DNA from: MGBC131033 sp910585655
Lineage (GTDB): Bacteria > Bacillota > Clostridia > Lachnospirales > Lachnospiraceae
Direction of reading: 5' to 3'
Length of the DNA: 23,011 bases
Assembly (NCBI GenBank): GCA_949502025.1
Contig: CATBCG010000079.1
Location: forward strand, 1-23,011
The position numbers were made by a program, and so were the translations under genes. A model generated the notes under the pieces. That model searched no databases. It saw nothing but the letters and a program-made list of their open reading frames with translations, and was not told the origin of the DNA. This document shows, piece by piece, positions 7,729 through 15,291 of this stretch (within the stretch, counting starts at the first letter, position 1; the number at the start of each line of letters is the position of its first letter).

Positions 7729-8898
7729 ATGGAGTGGAATACGCTAACTTATCTGGCTGTCTGCCTGTTTTTGTGTCTGATTGCAGGGAAAATCGTCAAA
7801 CAGGTGAAGCTGCCGAATGTCACCGGATACATCATTATGGGGCTGTTAGCCGGTCCGTACTGCCTGAAAATCGTACCAAAGGATGTCGTAGAGGGGATGT
7901 CGCTGATTTCAGAAGTAGCTTTAGGTTTTATCGCCTTTTCGATTGGGGCAGAATTTAAATTGTCTTATTTGAAGAGAGTAGGAAAAGCGCCGATTATCAT
8001 TGCCTTTACAGAAGCTTTGGGCGCAGTATTCGTCGTCGATCTGATCTTGGTTGTCACAGGCAATGATGTTCCGTTTTCTTTGTGTCTGGGAGCGATTGCA
8101 GCGGCGACGGCTCCGGCGGCTACCCTGATGGTCGTACGTCAGTATAAGGCAAAGGGACCGGTGACAGAAACACTTCTTCCGGTTGTGGCGATCGACGATG
8201 CAGTGGCGTTGATGGCGTTTGGTCTTTCGGTAGCGGTAGCGAAGGCGATAGAATCCCACGGGCAAGTCAATATTTTGAATACGATTTTAGATCCGGCAGT
8301 GGAAATTTTCGGCGCGCTGCTGTTTGGCGCGGTGTTAGGCGTTATCTTCCGTTTTCTGGTCAAATGGTATACCGGAAGAGGAAACCGTCTGGCAGTTACG
8401 ATAGCAATGGTTTTTATCTGTGTAGGGATTTCGGATCTGGTAGGATTTTCTTCTTTGCTGGCATGTATGGCGATGAGCTGTATCCTGGTTAATACCAGCC
8501 AGGAAAGCGATATGATATTCAGTCAGCTGGATCGAATGACGCCGCCGGTTTTTATGTTGTTTTTCTTTATTTCCGGAGCGGAGCTGGATTTGACGATTCT
8601 GCCGCAGGTCGGTATCGTCGGCGTGCTGTATGTATTATTCCGTATAGCCGGGAAATGGTTAGGAGCATGGTTTGGCGGAAAGGTCAGCAAGGCGGCTCCG
8701 GTAGTACAGAAATATTTGGGTTATACGCTGATTCCGCAGGCAGGTGTGGCGATCGGACTGGCAAGCGTCGCTATGGCGGCGGTTCCTCATCACGGCGCTA
8801 AAATCCGCGCGATTATTTTATGCGGAACGATTGTCTATGAGCTGATCGGACCGGTGGTGACGAAACTGGCATTGCGGAAAGCAGGAGAGATATCATAA
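7729..8898 (+). CDS. CPA2-type cation:proton antiporter (KefB/NapA-like membrane domain)
   Basis: 389 residues, highly hydrophobic throughout with 11-13 membrane segments. The N-terminus LPNVTGYIIMGLLAGP is the conserved first-helix signature of Na+/H+ exchanger family proteins (PF00999). ALGFIAFSIGAEF is the second conserved block. AAATAPAAT and VVAIDDAVALMAFG carry the unwound helix and the two adjacent acidic residues (Asp156, Asp157) that form the ion site in electrogenic CPA2 members. The protein ends after the membrane domain with no RCK/TrkA-N nucleotide-binding domain, so regulation may come from the separate PII-like protein encoded 2 bp upstream. It probably exchanges Na+ or K+ for H+. 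Confidence 0.85.
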   Translation: MEWNTLTYLAVCLFLCLIAGKIVKQVKLPNVTGYIIMGLLAGPYCLKIVPKDVVEGMSLISEVALGFIAFSIGAEFKLSYLKRVGKAPIIIAFTEALGAVFVVDLILVVTGNDVPFSLCLGAIAAATAPAATLMVVRQYKAKGPVTETLLPVVAIDDAVALMAFGLSVAVAKAIESHGQVNILNTILDPAVEIFGALLFGAVLGVIFRFLVKWYTGRGNRLAVTIAMVFICVGISDLVGFSSLLACMAMSCILVNTSQESDMIFSQLDRMTPPVFMLFFFISGAELDLTILPQVGIVGVLYVLFRIAGKWLGAWFGGKVSKAAPVVQKYLGYTLIPQAGVAIGLASVAMAAVPHHGAKIRAIILCGTIVYELIGPVVTKLALRKAGEIS

Positions 8899-9816
8899 AT
8901 GAAACCAGAGGATAGAATACAATACGCAAAACGTGCGTTAGATGGAATTGCGCTAGGCGATTGCTTTGGGCAGAGTTTTTTCATACCGGATGAAGCGGCT
9001 TGTCAAAGGATAAAAAACAGAGGGATTTTAGAGGAACCCTGGCACTTTACAGATGATACTGTGATGGCGATTGGAATTTACCGTATTTTAGAAAAGTATG
9101 GAACTATCAATCAGGATGAGTTGGCAAGAGTTTTTGCAAAGAATTATACGTTGGATTGGCACCGGGGATATGGAGGAACCGCTCATTCCATTTTGCGTAG
9201 CATTGGGGAAGGACAGCATTGGCAGGAGGTCGCTCTGGGAGCCTTTGACGGGATGGGTTCCATGGGAAACGGCGGCGCAATGCGTGTTGCACCAATAGGT
9301 GCGTATTTTGCCGATGATTTGGATAAGGTTCTATACTATGCCAAGGCATCGGCTGAAGTTACGCATGCACATATAGAGGGAATCGTGGGCGCAATGGCGG
9401 TTGCGGTGGCATCGGCGTTGCTTTTAAAGAAAAAGCTCGGCGGTTATTTCGGAGAGGGAGAAGCTTTTTTGCAGGATGTGGCAGAACGGTTGCCAGAGAG
9501 TGATACTAAATATAAGATACTGTCTGCGGCTTCTATTAAAAAAGAAAGCAGAATGGATTTTGTCGTTTCTGCGCTGGGAAACGGAATCAGGCTAACAGCG
9601 CAGGATACGGTTCCGCTTTGCCTTTGGTGCGCTGCCTATTTCTATACTTCGATAGAAGAAGCATTGTGGACGGCAGTTTCTGCCTTGGGAGATCGGGATA
9701 CCATATGCGCCATTGTAGGAGGAATGGTTTCTCTTTTTGCGGACGAGATTCCGCAACAGTGGTTAAGCTATATGGAAGCTCCGGAAAATTCCATCTTTTT
9801 TGAGTACGATATCTAA
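8899..9816 (+). CDS. ADP-ribosylglycohydrolase (DraG-like)
   Basis: 305 residues starting at ATG 8899, immediately after the antiporter TAA (0 bp gap), with AGGAGA at 8883-8888. It has the family's metal-site blocks: LGDCFG near the N-terminus, FTDDT (Thr51, Asp52, Asp53) and GDRDT (Asp265, Asp267, Thr268), which bind the two Mg2+ ions, plus a GSMGNGGAMRVAPIG loop. The length is normal (280-350). These enzymes cleave ADP-ribose from modified proteins or small molecules. The substrate cannot be read here. Co-transcription with a PII-like protein and a membrane transporter recalls the DraG-PII-AmtB relation of nitrogen-fixing bacteria, but no DraT or nitrogenase gene is present. Confidence 0.85.
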   Translation: MKPEDRIQYAKRALDGIALGDCFGQSFFIPDEAACQRIKNRGILEEPWHFTDDTVMAIGIYRILEKYGTINQDELARVFAKNYTLDWHRGYGGTAHSILRSIGEGQHWQEVALGAFDGMGSMGNGGAMRVAPIGAYFADDLDKVLYYAKASAEVTHAHIEGIVGAMAVAVASALLLKKKLGGYFGEGEAFLQDVAERLPESDTKYKILSAASIKKESRMDFVVSALGNGIRLTAQDTVPLCLWCAAYFYTSIEEALWTAVSALGDRDTICAIVGGMVSLFADEIPQQWLSYMEAPENSIFFEYDI

Positions 9817-9873
9817 CGCTCTTTAAAAGCTTTACTGGGCTTCTTTGCTGTAAGAAAACAGGGGGAAGTTTGG

Positions 9874-10092
9874 GTGTGGAATTTTATAAAAATAGAAGGT
9901 TTTGTAAAGTCGCGTATGAAATATTGGGAACTGGCGTTGATTCTTTTACAGGGAACATGGGGGATTGTGCAGAACCTGGCAGTTTGCAGGCGGTATCGGC
10001 GGAAAAAGGGAGTTTCGTATTATTCCTTTTATACAGAACGCTTTGCGAACTGGCTGGGGGAGCTGGTGACGGGGGAGGAGGCGGTTCGGTAA
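9874..10092 (+). CDS. Small hypothetical protein, unknown function
   Basis: 72 residues from GTG 9874, supported by GGGGGA at 9861-9866 (7-base spacing). The protein has a short hydrophobic stretch (WELALILLQGTWGIVQNLAV) followed by a basic patch (CRRYRRKKG) and SYYSFYTERFANWLGEL. It may be a membrane-associated small protein. I do not recognise the family. An internal ATG at 9916 has no ribosome binding site. The reading frame looks natural in composition, but the evidence for expression is only the ribosome binding site. It fills most of the 369-base gap between the glycohydrolase and the AAA-ATPase-like gene. Confidence 0.4.
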   Translation: MWNFIKIEGFVKSRMKYWELALILLQGTWGIVQNLAVCRRYRRKKGVSYYSFYTERFANWLGELVTGEEAVR

Positions 10093-10116
10093 AAGTCGCT
10101 CTTTTTTGGTATCTTA

Positions 10117-10145
10117 TTGTAATACCGAAGAGATAGGGGTATAAT
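10117..10145 (+). promoter_or_regulatory. Sigma-A promoter of the AAA-ATPase-like gene
   Basis: TTGTAA (10117-10122), a 17-bp spacer and perfect TATAAT (10140-10145), about 40 bases before ATG 10186, which has AGGGAGGAAG at 10171-10180. Confidence 0.6.
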
Positions 10146-10185
10146 AAAATCAGAAGTTGCAAAAGCCTGAAGGGAGGAAGATGCA

Positions 10186-11781
10186 ATGGGAAGTTATTTA
10201 AATCCTGGCAACAGCGGGTTTGCTCAGATCAGGAACGATCTTTATGTGGATAAATCAGGACTGATCACCTTAATCAATCAGACGATTGATACTCCAAGGC
10301 ATCTAACTTGTATCAGCAGACCGCGCCGCTTTGGGAAATCGTTTGCAGCGCAGATGCTGTGCGCCTATTACGACAAAACCTGTGATTCGTCAGAGCTTTT
10401 TTCCGATCTGATAATTGCCGGCGACAGGCAGTACCGGAAGCATTTGAATCAATATGATGTAATTTATCTGGATATGACAGGGGTGATTGGAGAAACTGTT
10501 ATGGAAGATATCGTATCCTATATTCAGAGAAATATTGTGCGGGAACTGGTAGAACAATATTCAGAGCTGAAGGTAGTGGAGGGGTTCGTAGCGACGTTAG
10601 CCAACGCGGCAAAATTGGTTGGGAATAAATTTATCATGATTATTGATGAGTGGGATGCGCCTATCAGAGAAGCGAAGGGGCGGTCTGGCTTACAACAGAA
10701 ATACTTAGAGTTTTTACGCTCTTTGTTTAAAAATAGCGGGATGACAAGTAAAATATTTGCAGCAGCTTATATGACAGGAATCTTGCCGATTAAAAAAGAT
10801 GGTTCCCAGTCCGCTATTTCAGATTTTTCGGAATATTCTATGATAAAACCTCGGCAGTTTGAGGAATACGTAGGCTTTACAGAAAAGGAAGTTAAAAGGC
10901 TTTGCAGAGAGTATGACAGTGATTTTAATAAGATGAAACAGTGGTATGACGGATATTCTTTTCGGGATTTACCATCTGTTTATAATCCAAATTCAGTTAT
11001 AAAGGCAATTCGCAATAGTGATTTTGACTCTTATTGGACACAAACCTCTGCGGCAGAAAGTCTGATGGGGTATATCAGTCTTGACTTTGACGGATTAGGG
11101 AGAACGGTTTCAGAACTGATTGGTGGTGTGGGGAAAAAGGTGGATACAAAAGGGTTTGCAAATGATTTGGAAACCTTTCGGGACAGGGATGATGTGCTGA
11201 CTTTGCTGATTCATCTAGGATATTTGACATATGATGAAACAACGCAGATGGTTCATATCCCAAACGAGGAAATCCGCCAGGAGTTTACTAGGGCTATCCG
11301 ACGGGTGAAGCGGGATGATACCATTAGACGGGTACGGGAAAGTGAACAGCTTATGGAAGATACGATCCATGGGAGAGAAGAGGCTGTAGCAAGGCAGATA
11401 GAAAAGATTCATGAAGAGGAATCTCCGTTATATTATCACAACGAACAAGCTTTGCGGAGCGTGATCAAACGGGCTTATTTCAGTTATGGAAATGAATATG
11501 TGATGTTTGAGGAATTGCCAGCAGGCGCAGGCTATGCAGATATCGTATATTTGCCAAAAAAGGATTCCATATTGCCGATTCTGGTGATTGAATTAAAATG
11601 GAATCAGTCAGCAGAAGGAGCGATCAGACAGATTCGTGATAGACGATATCCAGAGATATTTCAGGAATATGGGAGTGAAATTCTTTTGGTAGGGATTAGC
11701 TATGATAAAGAGGCTGTGGCTGGGAAAAGAAAGCATCATTGCAGGATAGAAAACTATCAATATCAAGCAGGCGGCATATGA
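10186..11781 (+). CDS. AAA-ATPase-like protein with C-terminal PD-(D/E)XK nuclease-like domain
   Basis: 531 residues with the two-domain architecture of PF09820 (AAA-ATPase_like) plus PF08011 (PDDEXK_9), a family expanded in Clostridia and Bacteroidetes. The N-terminus holds the family start FAQIRNDLYVDKSGLI and the P-loop-like RPRRFGKS (45-52), which replaces the usual GxxxxGK[ST] with an Arg-rich form. Walker B is FIMIIDEWD (149-157). Near the C-terminus, Asp452 (YADIVY) and Glu469-Leu470-Lys471 (VIELKW) form the nuclease-fold D...ExK motif. All catalytic residues are present. The cellular role of the family is not established. It is transcribed from its own promoter and ends at a strong terminator, so it is a single-gene unit. 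Confidence 0.85.
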   Translation: MGSYLNPGNSGFAQIRNDLYVDKSGLITLINQTIDTPRHLTCISRPRRFGKSFAAQMLCAYYDKTCDSSELFSDLIIAGDRQYRKHLNQYDVIYLDMTGVIGETVMEDIVSYIQRNIVRELVEQYSELKVVEGFVATLANAAKLVGNKFIMIIDEWDAPIREAKGRSGLQQKYLEFLRSLFKNSGMTSKIFAAAYMTGILPIKKDGSQSAISDFSEYSMIKPRQFEEYVGFTEKEVKRLCREYDSDFNKMKQWYDGYSFRDLPSVYNPNSVIKAIRNSDFDSYWTQTSAAESLMGYISLDFDGLGRTVSELIGGVGKKVDTKGFANDLETFRDRDDVLTLLIHLGYLTYDETTQMVHIPNEEIRQEFTRAIRRVKRDDTIRRVRESEQLMEDTIHGREEAVARQIEKIHEEESPLYYHNEQALRSVIKRAYFSYGNEYVMFEELPAGAGYADIVYLPKKDSILPILVIELKWNQSAEGAIRQIRDRRYPEIFQEYGSEILLVGISYDKEAVAGKRKHHCRIENYQYQAGGI

Positions 11782-11816
11782 CCGATATATGAACCGATAA
11801 GCATTTCGGCAGTTCG

Positions 11817-11850
11817 TACCCCTGGGAAAGTGATTTCCCAGGGGTATTTG
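11817..11850 (+). terminator. Strong Rho-independent terminator
   Basis: A perfect 13-bp stem, TACCCCTGGGAAA (11817-11829) with TTTCCCAGGGGTA (11834-11846), a GTGA loop, followed by TTTGTTGT. It ends the AAA-ATPase-like gene and isolates the copper operon. Confidence 0.85.
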
Positions 11851-11895
11851 TTGTATGATAGGAAAGTTTTCAGATGAAAAATAATCAAAAAACTC

Positions 11896-11924
11896 TTGCA
11901 ATATACCCGTAGGGGGTATATAAT
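11896..11924 (+). promoter_or_regulatory. Copper-responsive promoter with CsoR operator in the spacer
   Basis: TTGCAA (11896-11901), a 17-bp spacer and perfect TATAAT (11919-11924). The spacer and -10 hold a pseudo-palindrome, TATACCC-GTAG-GGGGTATA (11902-11920), matching the known G-tract CsoR operator pattern (TACCC..GGGTA). CsoR bound there would block RNA polymerase until Cu(I) releases it. Confidence 0.85.
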
Positions 11925-11971
11925 AGGGACAGAAAAGTGAAATACTAGGAAGCAGATAAGGAGGCTGTCAA

Positions 11972-12361
11972 ATGCCGGAACAAGAATCGAAACAGTCAAA
12001 CAGCGAAAAAATAATCAGGCGCCCGGATTGCGGGCAGGAACAGGACTGTGAAAAACCGCAGGAAGAGTGCCTTTGCTGCACTCATCGGAAAAAAGAGCGT
12101 TCAGAGCAGGAATATAAGGATTTGATTCATCGTCTGAACCGAATCGAGGGGCAGATCCGTGGGATTCGAGGGATGATAGAAAGAGGGGCGTATTGTCCGG
12201 ATATTCTGGTACAGTCTGCCGCAGCAGGCGCCGCTCTAAACAGTTTTAACCGGGTGCTGCTGGCAAATCATATCAAAAGCTGTGTTATTCAGGACATCAA
12301 AGACGGAAAAGAAGAGACGATAGAGGAGCTGCTGGCAACGTTGCAGAAGCTGATGAAATAA
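11972..12361 (+). CDS. csoR: Copper-sensing repressor CsoR
   Basis: 129 residues. The CsoR/RcnR four-helix domain starts near residue 45: DLIHRLNRIEGQIRGIRGMI is the diagnostic first helix. Cu(I) ligands are Cys75, His100 and Cys104, with the C-x24-H-x3-C spacing of CsoR. The N-terminal ~44 residues are an extension rich in Cys (20, 26, 33, 35, 36) and charged residues, which could add metal sites. Start ATG 11972, with AGGAGG at 11958-11963. It represses the operon through the operator in its own promoter and is followed 55 bp later by copA. Confidence 0.9.
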   Translation: MPEQESKQSNSEKIIRRPDCGQEQDCEKPQEECLCCTHRKKERSEQEYKDLIHRLNRIEGQIRGIRGMIERGAYCPDILVQSAAAGAALNSFNRVLLANHIKSCVIQDIKDGKEETIEELLATLQKLMK

Positions 12362-12416
12362 AGGTTTAAAAGGGGTTTTATAAAATGGGTACAATAGGAT
12401 ACGAGGAGGGAGCAAA

Positions 12417-15164
12417 ATGGAGCAATATACCGTAACGGGGATGAGCTGCGCTGCCTGCAGCGCCAGAGTGGAAAAGGCAGTCAGCAAGCTGCCAGGCGTG
12501 GAGTCCTGTTCCGTCAGCTTGCTGACCAATTCCATGGGTGTGGAAGGAACCGTCTCTCCACAGGAGGTCATTCATGCAGTGCAGGAGGCGGGATATGGTG
12601 CAGAGAAGAGAGTACGCGGAGGCGGGTCAACCAGTACGGCAGGAGGACATGCCGGGGCAGGAACTGACGCTGGAGCTGGCGGGAGAGCTGGTTTTGCCGG
12701 AGAGGAACTTCTGGCGGACCATGAAACTCCGCTGTTAAAAAAGCGTTTGATTGCATCGCTGGGCTTTTTGATTGTATTGATGTATTTTTCCATGGGAGCG
12801 ATGATGTGGGGCTGGTGGCAGCCGGACTGGCTGGCGCATAACCATGTGGCGATGGGACTGTTACAGCTTTTGCTGACGGCGATAGTGTTGATAATCAACC
12901 AGAAGTTTTTTATCAGCGGCTATAAAAGCCTGTGGCATAAGGCACCGAATATGGATACGCTGGTAGCATTAGGAGCTACAGCGGCGTTTGTCTACAGTAC
13001 TTATGCTCTGTTTGCGATGACGGATGCACAGGTGCGGGGTGACATGGACGGCGTGATGGCTTATATGCACGAGTTTTATTTTGAGTCGGCAGCGATGATT
13101 GTGACACTGATTACCGTAGGGAAAATGTTAGAGGCTCGTTCAAAGGGAAAGACAACCGATGCTCTGAAAAGCCTGATGAAGCTGGCTCCGAAAACTGCGA
13201 CACTTCTTGTAGATGGCATAGAGCAGGAGGTATCGGTAGAGCAGGTAAAAAAAGGAGATATTTTTGTAGTCCGCCCAGGGGAAAATATCCCGGTGGACGG
13301 AATTGTATTAGAAGGAAGCAGCGCGGTCAACGAATCGGCGTTGACCGGAGAGAGTATCCCGGTGGATAAGGCAGAGGGAGATATGGTTTCCGCGGCGACA
13401 GTGAACCAGTCCGGGTTTTTGCGCTGCGAGGCGTCCAGGGTCGGAGAGGATACTACGCTTTCCCAGATTATACAGATGGTCAGCGACGCGGCAGCGACAA
13501 AAGCTCCGATTGCCAAGGTAGCAGACCGGGTGTCTGGGGTATTTGTCCCAGCGGTGATTGCTGTGGCTTTTGTAACGATTGTCGTTTGGCTACTGGCTGG
13601 AGAAAGTATTGGGTTTGCTCTGGCGAGGGGGATTTCTGTACTGGTGATTAGCTGCCCGTGCGCGCTTGGATTGGCTACTCCGGTGGCGATTATGGTAGGA
13701 AACGGGCTGGGAGCGAAAAACGGTATTATGTTTAAAACGGCGGTTTCTTTGGAGGAAACCGGGAAGACCGGAATTGTCGTATTGGATAAAACCGGAACGA
13801 TTACCAATGGAACGCCGAAAGTGACAGATGTGCTTCCGGCGGAGGGGGTTTCAGAACAGGAATTGCTTTCTCTGGCATATTCACTGGAAAAATGGAGCGA
13901 GCATCCGCTGGCTGGGGCGGTTTTAGAATATGGTAGGGAACAAGGAGCTACGGAGTTAGAGGTAAGTGACTTTACGGCTTTGCCAGGCAACGGTTTGACG
14001 GCTCGTTTGAAGGGAGAGGTTCTCTCTGGCGGGAATGCGCTCTTTATCGGAGGTCGGGCAGCGATTCCGGAAACGATGCGCCGTCGTTCGGAGGAACTTG
14101 CAGGAGAAGGGAAAACGCCGTTGTTTTTTGCCAAAGGAGAAAAACTGATTGGAATTATTGCGGTAGCAGATGTGATGAAAGAGGACAGTCCACAGGCGAT
14201 TAAGGAATTGCAGCATATGGGAATTCGTGTCGTTATGCTGACAGGCGATAATGAACGAACCGCGCAGGCAATCGGTCGCCAGGCAGGTGTAGATGAAGTG
14301 ATTGCAGGCGTACTTCCAGATGGCAAAGAAGCCGTTATCCGGCAGTTAAAAGAGCAGGTACGACAGGGGCTATCGGCAGAGAATACTTCCGGGTATGCGA
14401 AGGATAGGAGAGATTCCGGAAATTATGTACGTGTAGCAATGGTCGGAGATGGGATTAACGACGCTCCGGCATTGACAAGGGCGGATATTGGGATTGCAAT
14501 TGGCGCGGGGACGGATATCGCAATCGACGCGGCGGATATTGTACTGATGAAAAGCAGATTGAGCGACGTTCCGGCGGCGATTCGGTTAAGTCGGGCGACT
14601 TTGACGAATATCCATGAAAACTTATTTTGGGCGTTCTTTTATAACGTGATTGGAATTCCGCTGGCGGCAGGGTTATGGATACCGATATTTGGCTGGCAGT
14701 TAAACCCGATGTTTGGGGCTGCAGCCATGAGTTTATCCAGTTTTTGTGTTGTTACCAATGCGTTGCGCCTGAATCTGGTACGAATTCACGATGGGAGAAA
14801 AGATAAAAAGCGTAAAGGGATAGTGATACCAAGGCTTGAGGTAGAAGCAGGAACAAAGGCTGTAGTGCCGGAAGATTCTTCTGGGAAAACCCCAAAGGAA
14901 CAACAACCGGCTGCAGATAAATCAAGAGAAAACATGAATATGGAGGAAAATGAGATGGAAAAGACATTAAAAATTGAAGGTATGATGTGCGGGCATTGTG
15001 AAGCGCGGGTAAAGAAGGCGCTGGAAGCTTTGCCGGAGGTAGCAGAGGCAGAGGTTAGCCATGAGGCTGGAACAGCGGTTGTTACTTTGAACAGCGAGGT
15101 AGAAAACACCGTGTTGCAGAAAGCAGTAGAAGATCAGGATTATAAGGTTCTGGGAATTCAGTAG
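12417..15164 (+). CDS. copA: Cu(I)-exporting P1B-type ATPase with N- and C-terminal HMA domains
   Basis: 915 residues. N-terminal HMA domain with GMSCAAC (Cys11, Cys14), then a Gly/Ala-rich linker (about 67-95). Core P1B-1 ATPase: TGES at 310-313 (actuator), CPC at 413-415 (membrane metal site), phosphorylation motif DKTGT at Asp457, HP at 496-497, and GDGIND at 677-682. About 20 extra residues precede the GDGIND strand. The C-terminus adds a complete CopZ-like HMA domain (residues 847-915, metal site Cys858-x-x-Cys861). This is unusual, since CopZ is normally a separate gene. It exports cytosolic Cu(I). Start ATG 12417 with GAGGAGGGAG upstream, in an operon with csoR. Confidence 0.92.
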   Translation: MEQYTVTGMSCAACSARVEKAVSKLPGVESCSVSLLTNSMGVEGTVSPQEVIHAVQEAGYGAEKRVRGGGSTSTAGGHAGAGTDAGAGGRAGFAGEELLADHETPLLKKRLIASLGFLIVLMYFSMGAMMWGWWQPDWLAHNHVAMGLLQLLLTAIVLIINQKFFISGYKSLWHKAPNMDTLVALGATAAFVYSTYALFAMTDAQVRGDMDGVMAYMHEFYFESAAMIVTLITVGKMLEARSKGKTTDALKSLMKLAPKTATLLVDGIEQEVSVEQVKKGDIFVVRPGENIPVDGIVLEGSSAVNESALTGESIPVDKAEGDMVSAATVNQSGFLRCEASRVGEDTTLSQIIQMVSDAAATKAPIAKVADRVSGVFVPAVIAVAFVTIVVWLLAGESIGFALARGISVLVISCPCALGLATPVAIMVGNGLGAKNGIMFKTAVSLEETGKTGIVVLDKTGTITNGTPKVTDVLPAEGVSEQELLSLAYSLEKWSEHPLAGAVLEYGREQGATELEVSDFTALPGNGLTARLKGEVLSGGNALFIGGRAAIPETMRRRSEELAGEGKTPLFFAKGEKLIGIIAVADVMKEDSPQAIKELQHMGIRVVMLTGDNERTAQAIGRQAGVDEVIAGVLPDGKEAVIRQLKEQVRQGLSAENTSGYAKDRRDSGNYVRVAMVGDGINDAPALTRADIGIAIGAGTDIAIDAADIVLMKSRLSDVPAAIRLSRATLTNIHENLFWAFFYNVIGIPLAAGLWIPIFGWQLNPMFGAAAMSLSSFCVVTNALRLNLVRIHDGRKDKKRKGIVIPRLEVEAGTKAVVPEDSSGKTPKEQQPAADKSRENMNMEENEMEKTLKIEGMMCGHCEARVKKALEALPEVAEAEVSHEAGTAVVTLNSEVENTVLQKAVEDQDYKVLGIQ
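14955..15164 (+). CDS. Possible internally initiated CopZ-like copper chaperone
   Basis: Within the copA frame, GGAGG (14942-14946) precedes ATG 14955 by 8 bases, a well-formed translation start. Initiation there would give a 69-residue protein beginning MEKTLKIEGMMCGHC, exactly a CopZ/HMA chaperone with no extra residues at its start (C-x-x-C at residues 12 and 15). The chaperone could be made both as a domain of CopA and as a free protein. The alternative is a simple fusion of former copA and copZ genes, with the ribosome binding site a relic. The sequence shows the site; use of it is inferred. Confidence 0.5.
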   Translation: MEKTLKIEGMMCGHCEARVKKALEALPEVAEAEVSHEAGTAVVTLNSEVENTVLQKAVEDQDYKVLGIQ

Positions 15165-15187
15165 AAGCCGGTATGGATAAGCGGACG

Positions 15188-15216
15188 GGGCAGGTGTTTC
15201 AAAATGCCTGCCCTTT
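15188..15216 (+). terminator. Probable terminator of the copper operon
   Basis: GGGCAGG (15188-15194) pairs with CCTGCCC (15207-15213), a perfect 7-bp GC-rich stem followed by TTTA. The T-run is short, so termination may be partial. Confidence 0.5.
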
Positions 15217-15291
15217 ATCGGAAGCGCTGTCTATATAGAATAGGAAAATGCCCGGATAACAGGTCAGACAGTTGGGAAAGGAAGGACAGCA

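Noticed and set aside
9816..9873. Terminator after the DraG-like gene
   Set aside because: Partial pairing such as CTTTAC/GTAAG is too weak and has no T-run.
13076..14326. Long open frame antisense to copA
   Set aside because: Mirrors a strongly conserved coding region, with no ribosome binding site or recognisable protein features; a by-product of copA codon use.
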